A stretch of 64,000 bases of DNA from Brevipalpus yothersi (lineage: Eukaryota; Arthropoda; Arachnida; Trombidiformes; Tenuipalpidae): positions 145,691 through 209,690 of the forward strand of contig QZCP01000690.1 of the NCBI GenBank assembly GCA_003956705.1, given 5' to 3'. This document shows positions 59,185-64,000 of the stretch, piece by piece. A program made the translations under genes and the position numbers. Position 1 is the first letter of the stretch; each line of letters starts with the position of its first letter. The notes under the pieces are model-generated. The model made no database searches. It was not told the origin of the DNA and was given only the letters and a program-made list of their open reading frames with translations.

Positions 59185-59690
59185 AGAAGTTTTGAAATCA
59201 GATTGAGATACGCTTTCTAAATCAAATAAATTCCTCTCTGTGAATAAATTTTCAGCATCATTGATTGCTTTCTTACACTCATATTGTTAGATAAAACTAA
59301 AATTTATTCACACAAGCTATTCAGTTATTAAGCTGATTATGGTTATTTTAGTTGAATTGTGTTCTCTCGATACTGAATTGGAAAATTGTTATTCATTTGA
59401 ACCATTATCTATATTTCACCTGATCTAAAAACTCTGCATGAAGACATCGTTCAAAGAGTTAAGGGCAAAAGCTCTCTGATCAAGAATAATGAAAACTTTG
59501 AGTTTTTGACCCAAAATCTCTGTTGATCTCGTCTCGTCGAGGTGTTAACTTTCACTTTCAATCGATTGTTGTCGATCAAATTCTTCAATCTAAACTCCAT
59601 CCAATTATGAGTTCTTCTACGGATTGTTCGCCTTCAAATCAGTCAAAGTGATGCTGCAAATCATCTAGGCAACTGAAAAATAAATCTCAG
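59185..59690 (+). repeat. Segmental duplication block, copy B
   Basis: Partner of 53120-53690; lies downstream of LRR gene B in the same order and orientation. Confidence 0.85.
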
Positions 59691-59786
59691 TTCTAAGGAA
59701 AACTCGGTCATCAAGGTAGATCTTATAGCTTATTGCCTACTTACTCAGTGTTCTTGTAGAAACAAACATAGAGAGGCAATCATTTG

Positions 59787-59790
<4 letters not shown>

Positions 59791-59837
<47 letters not shown>
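59791..59837 (+). repeat. (CT)n microsatellite
   Basis: About 23 CT units, near the edge of the duplicated block. Confidence 0.95.
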
Positions 59838-59839
<2 letters not shown>

Positions 59840-60084
59840 TGATTCTTTCAGCAACATCGTTCTTACGAAGTTTACTTTCAGGTTGAAATGTTATGAGACT
59901 CATTGGAGTCGTATTCGAATCACTCAGTCGTACTTGATTTTTGTTAGTTGCTTAAATTTTTATTAGAACATTGAAGTGATCAGATGAAAATTCAGTGTAT
60001 GAAAGAGCTGAATTTTTACCAACGAGAAATGGATACAACGATTATATGGTAACGTCGTTTGGATGATGGATATATTCTTCCTTT

Positions 60085-61130
60085 TCAAAACTCTGAAGAT
60101 ATCTTTCTCTGACTCTTCTTGTCGGGACATATTTTATCTGTCATTTTGTAGTGTACAAAAGAGGCTGATCGAAGAAATTCGCATGTCTCCTCATCACCAT
60201 CAATTGGATTGTCTACAATCAGAAAAGAATCAGTACTAACATTGGTACCACATTTGAAAACTTACCATCCAGATGAAGTCCTTTGAGCTGGATAGTCAGA
60301 GGCAGTTGGATATTTGTCAATTGATTTCCTTCAAGGATCAAAACCTCTAATTTTGGTAATGATCCGAAAAAATCTTCCATCAGGATGCTGATCTTGTTGT
60401 TTGCGAGGTTCAGTCTTGTAAGTTTTTGTAGGCTTGAGGATGGAAACTGTTTCAACATAAAGATTTCGCAATAATTGATTGATAGTTCTCGTAAATTTGG
60501 GGCCAGTTTGTAATCCAAATCTGTCCACAGATCAATATCCTGAAGATTTACGAGAGTGAGAGTCAAAAGACGTTCTGAGAGAATAAGTTCATCAAGTCTC
60601 TCGCCTTCCTCTATGACCATCGGACAGCTATCAATACGAATGTACTTGAATCGAGTGTTCTTTAACCATCTCCATTTCATTAGATTAGCGTTCTTGTGGA
60701 CAGTCAATGAGATCGCATCCAGTTTACCTTTTCCCGATTGTGGACTCAAATTCATGGGCATAGCCCCATTCAATACGATCAAATGTTCATAGTGTAGTGA
60801 GTACGATGAGAAAGCTATCGGATGAAAGCTATCAGATGATCCTCCAGGAGCATAAATCAAAATTGTGTGGTATGGACCTTTGGCCATACATTGATAGGTC
60901 AATTCATTGTTCTGTTTTGATAGATCTATAACCAAACTTTTCTTGTTGACTGAAATCAATAGAGACATTAATGATTATGAGATCTGGAGGACAAGAATTT
61001 TTTTTGTTCCTCATCACAACTTACCATCTTCGGATTGGTAGAAAGAGCAAAATCCTTCTCCAATGTCCAACTTGATTAAATGTGTCGTGAAACACATCAA
61101 AGCATAGAGACAATATCCATTCCAATACAT
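60085..61130 (-). CDS. Secreted leucine-rich-repeat protein, copy B
   Basis: Three exons: 61025-61130, 60266-60949, 60085-60212, giving 305 aa. Paralogue of LRR-A with the same exon lengths (106 and 128 nt outer exons; middle exon one codon shorter). The signal exon MYWNGYCLYALMCFTTHLIK is almost identical to that of copy A. LRR strands include LRELSINYCEIFM, LTRLNLANNKISIL, LEVLILEGNQLTNI and LKGLHLD. The C-terminal exon DNPIDGDEETCEFL keeps the cap motif. Divergence is concentrated in the middle exon, for example YAPGGSSDSFHP against HAPEGRANSYHS. Both copies are open and splice-competent, so both are probably functional. Confidence 0.82.
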
Positions 61131-63425
61131 TTTCACTCACATAGAGATTACCGAGAATCTACCTATTCTGATAACTAGAATTGATGACTTATTATCTTCT
61201 TATTCACGAGAATATGTTAAGTAACGTTGGAAAAAATGAAGACAATAAACTGATTAGATGCAAATCATGGACCGGTGATACTGACTAAAAACTTAATCTT
61301 GATAACCAAGATGAAGGGAGATCAAGGAGAGTTCATTTCATCCAGGGATGAAATACCTGGACGACACCTAAATACACACTAAATTTAGAGATAAAAAGTA
61401 TACCTCTATGAAGACTCGGTTATTGAGAACAGTTAGATGAGACAATAGATCATCTCCGTGATTTCTATGCAGATGCGAAACAAGTGAGAGCTTTGCGATT
61501 AACATTTTAACAGAAAGTGATACATTTAAGTACTTGCTTGCTATTTCACTATTCCTGGGTAATCGAGTGAATAATTGAAACCTCAAGCAAGCTCCCACAT
61601 TAAAATTTTCAATATACATCTAGTCTTGTCCAAGTCAAACCGAAAAATCATTAACAACACCATAATCTAATCTTAACTGGAGGGAAGAATCGAGCTCTTC
61701 TTCCTCTTTTTTTAGTCAGTGAATAATTCAAATGCCCTTTCTTTCTCTCTCTTTCTCGCTCTCTCTATTGTTCATCTCCTCAACAGCACAGTTATTAAAA
61801 GAAATACATTCGGGTAGAATTTTTCAATTAGTTTGATTCAAATTGTTTCTCAAAATATTTGAAGTTCATGTAACGAATCAATTTATTCGGGCTCTGAAGT
61901 AATCAAACACGAATAAGGTACAAAGCATTGTAGAGAATAGACTGGAACTCTTATGAAAGCTCAAATTATACACGTAAACAACCATGGTGCGTCTTAACGA
62001 ATAATTTCGATCGAAAGAATTCTTAGTAAGTTAAAATGCTTATGATATGAATATTGTACATAATCATTTTGTTCTCTTGGAATTTTAGAAATTGCAACAG
62101 TAAAATATGCATCGGTTGCATAACTCAACGAGAAACGATTTCCTCTGAGCCCAACAAATGGACGAACATGGATTCTTTTTGGAGATCACCCACCAATCTG
62201 AGCTGTTCCCCTATTAGCATCTATTTCATGAGACTCGACTGAGTGAACATTTTGCAGCATATCTCATAATCATCATGTCAGTCATCATGCTTTCGTTCAG
62301 GCAACTCAAACCTTGTTTAATTTCATCACAAGATATCAATTGACTATATCGCGATTTTTTCAATGATTTTCGTTATCATTCCATTACATCTCTGCCATTT
62401 CTCTAGGCCCATTTAAGTTGCGAGAGCTATCATTTTTTAAAACAAGATTGATTCAAATTTCATTGAAAACTCTAAAAAGAGTTAAAATTATTGCAAATTT
62501 ACAGAGGCTGTATTAATAAAATCAATTTGTTATGAAATGGTATTTAGGGGGAATTCTTCCAACCAATGATGATGAAATAAGCCGAGGAATACCTTGAATA
62601 ATTTTCACTTCTCTGTAATGATTGCGAAAAAAATCAGGTAAACATATTGCCTCTGGCATTTCATTTTTGTCCTGATGAAATAAGCAATAGTAATCGTTTA
62701 AAATTGCGCAATTTTCTTGGAATCACGAGAGCAACTGCATATTGCATTTTGAGATCTATTTCTCAACTCATAAAATTGAGATTGAGATTGAGGACAAAGT
62801 CCAATGGATTGAAGGAATTAGAGAAAGCGAGCTCGGTTGGTATCAATATCTTGGTGTTTTCATTTGTGAGTTTCAAGATTTTTGCAAGAAGAATTAGGTT
62901 CAAACAATTCAATTTTTATTCGGAACTAAAATTCTTCTCCACTTCCATTCATATTTAGATAATAAAAATTGAAGTATAGAATGGCGGAAAATATTCTCAA
63001 AATTGTTTTCTGTTCACCAATTAGTTGAATAATCATTTCATTCGATAATTTTTTGGATGCGATCACTGAACGAGGTTTTAAATTTTACGAACAATTTTTC
63101 CTAGAACCACAAAGGATATAAAGAGACTTCGAAGAGTTAATATAAGATTAGCTCTGGTCAGAAAGTTTTTTCGAAGAGAGATATCTCCATTTTTCAATCT
63201 CATACAGAGATCTACCCATGCCTTACGCTGACCATTCTTCGAATTTTTAGCACTGTATCCGATTCTCTTTCTCTTTCTCTCCAATATAATGTGCATATCT
63301 GGGATAGAGGACGACTGTTATCAATATGAGGATAAGAAACTGAGAATAGATTCTTTTAGTTTTACTCATTTGCTGTGGAATTCGAAGAACTATCAAGACA
63401 GAATTGGAGTTAAAATTTTCATTTA
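61131..63425. other. LRR-B flank, repeat copy 3 and intergenic sequence
   Basis: 61140-61620 matches the LRR-A upstream region. 61770-61975 carries blocks also found at 56277-56345 and 53735-53870. 62270-62960 is repeat copy 3. No exon supported. Confidence 0.6.
62402..62960 (+). repeat. Dispersed ~550-bp repeat, copy 3
   Basis: Third copy, same orientation as the other two; extended similarity with copy 2 begins at about 62270. Confidence 0.85.
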
Positions 63426-63835
63426 TTATTGGTTTCCTAGGTATCGACCTCCACCTGAGCCCCAACCACCATAGTAACCATAATAAAAATAGCGAGGAGG
63501 CTTTGTAGTAGTTTCGTTTTTCTCATATGTTTGATCAACTCTGCTTGAACCCAAACCCAAAACACCACCTTTGAGCTTAGAAGTAGTTGTGTTTCTCATA
63601 AAAGTTTTGTCCATCTTTTCTTTGCCTTTATCACCATCGCCATCGTGAAAATTCGGATCGTTAGTTTCGTTCTTCTCTTTAGTTTTGTCAACTCTTCCTA
63701 AATTTAAGCCACCATGGTCATCATAAGACTTTGCAGTGTTATCGATGGTTTCATTTCTCTCATCAATTTTGCTGCTAGGACCTACGGAGCTACTTTCGTC
63801 ATCTAGCCCATCATCACTGTCCAGATCTTTTGAGC
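63426..63835 (-). CDS. Secreted glycine-rich peptide gene 7, last exon (5' exon outside window)
   Basis: Final exon, starting after CAG|GC in the family phase 1; 135 codons plus stop. The signal exon must lie beyond position 64000. The first two thirds are polar, Asp/Lys/Asn-rich and contain an internal near-repeat: GGLNLGRVDKTKEKNETN and GGVLGLGSSRVDQTYEKNET. The C-terminus is Tyr/Gly-rich (YFYYGYYGGWGSGGGRYLGNQ) and carries the shared G-W-G-S-G-x-x-R-Y motif. Assignment to the family rests on the splice phase, position, strand and this motif; the leader itself is unseen. Confidence 0.7.
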
Positions 63836-64000
63836 CTGTAATATGTTGGTTTGGGAAGTTAATCTCAATTGGTGAGATATCGGAACACAGGCATTTTGCA
63901 AAACTGAAGCTGTTAAAAACTCAAAAAATAGTCAAAATAGTCAAAATATGGAAGAAAACCTAAAGTCAAATCTTCAGAAGAGAGTATTGAATAACTGGAT

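Larger units (their letters stand above)
58305..60084. other. Intergenic, made largely of duplicated blocks
   Basis: Contains repeat copy 2 (58500-59150), the segmental block at 59185-59690 and a (CT)n run. No gene seen outside these. Confidence 0.6.

Overview
The window is eukaryotic nuclear DNA. It is AT-rich, has many GT-AG introns of about 50-500 nt, and carries abundant (GA/CT)n and (GAA)n microsatellites; one run of 363 N sits inside a (CT)n tract. The conserved genes (NCBP1, histone H1, PWP2, CTR1, Numb, a SEC14L1-type PRELI protein, Rac) point to a small-genome arthropod. A mite or related chelicerate is my best guess, from the compact genes and the secreted inactive protease and glycine-rich peptide families, but the species cannot be fixed from sequence alone.

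Layout: about 2.6-31 kb is a conserved housekeeping and developmental block. It holds NCBP1 (-), histone H1 (-), a small unknown ORF (-), a winged-helix/double-PHD/SAM chromatin protein (+), PWP2 (-), a small unknown protein (+), copper transporter CTR1 (+), Numb (-), tRNA-Ser(AGA) (-), a PRELI-only SEC14L-like gene (-) and Rac (+). For most of these I could join exons into a reading frame that closes exactly at family-typical length (NCBP1 800 aa, PWP2 913 aa, Numb 521 aa, Rac 192 aa).

From about 31 kb the character changes to lineage-specific, duplicated and partly decayed genes: a 5'-truncated intronless fatty-acid-synthase fragment (ACP plus incomplete thioesterase), a secreted three-sushi protein with glycine-rich linkers, an acidic C2HC protein with a possible glycine-rich alternative tail, and a trypsin-fold protein whose catalytic serine is glycine.

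The most interesting part is 41-64 kb on the minus strand. It is a cluster of at least seven small secreted peptide genes plus one pseudogene. All share one design: a ~97-nt signal-peptide exon ending in a phase-1 C|GTAAGT (or close) donor, then one to three exons coding a very divergent mature peptide (Gly/Trp/Arg repeats, Gly/Asn/Cys repeats, a Lys/Arg/Ser-rich basic peptide, acidic Ser/Asp-rich spacers). Four members converge on a C-terminal G[WY]G[SAT]G-x-x-R[YF] motif. Many have a TATA box about 90-155 bp before the ATG, and three have a TGACGTCA-like element upstream. Interleaved are an intronless alpha-tocopherol-transfer-like CRAL-TRIO gene and a three-copy array of secreted leucine-rich-repeat genes (two intact, one pseudogene) lying in a segmental duplication. 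A ~550-bp non-coding repeat occurs three times in the window; one copy abuts the FAS fragment.
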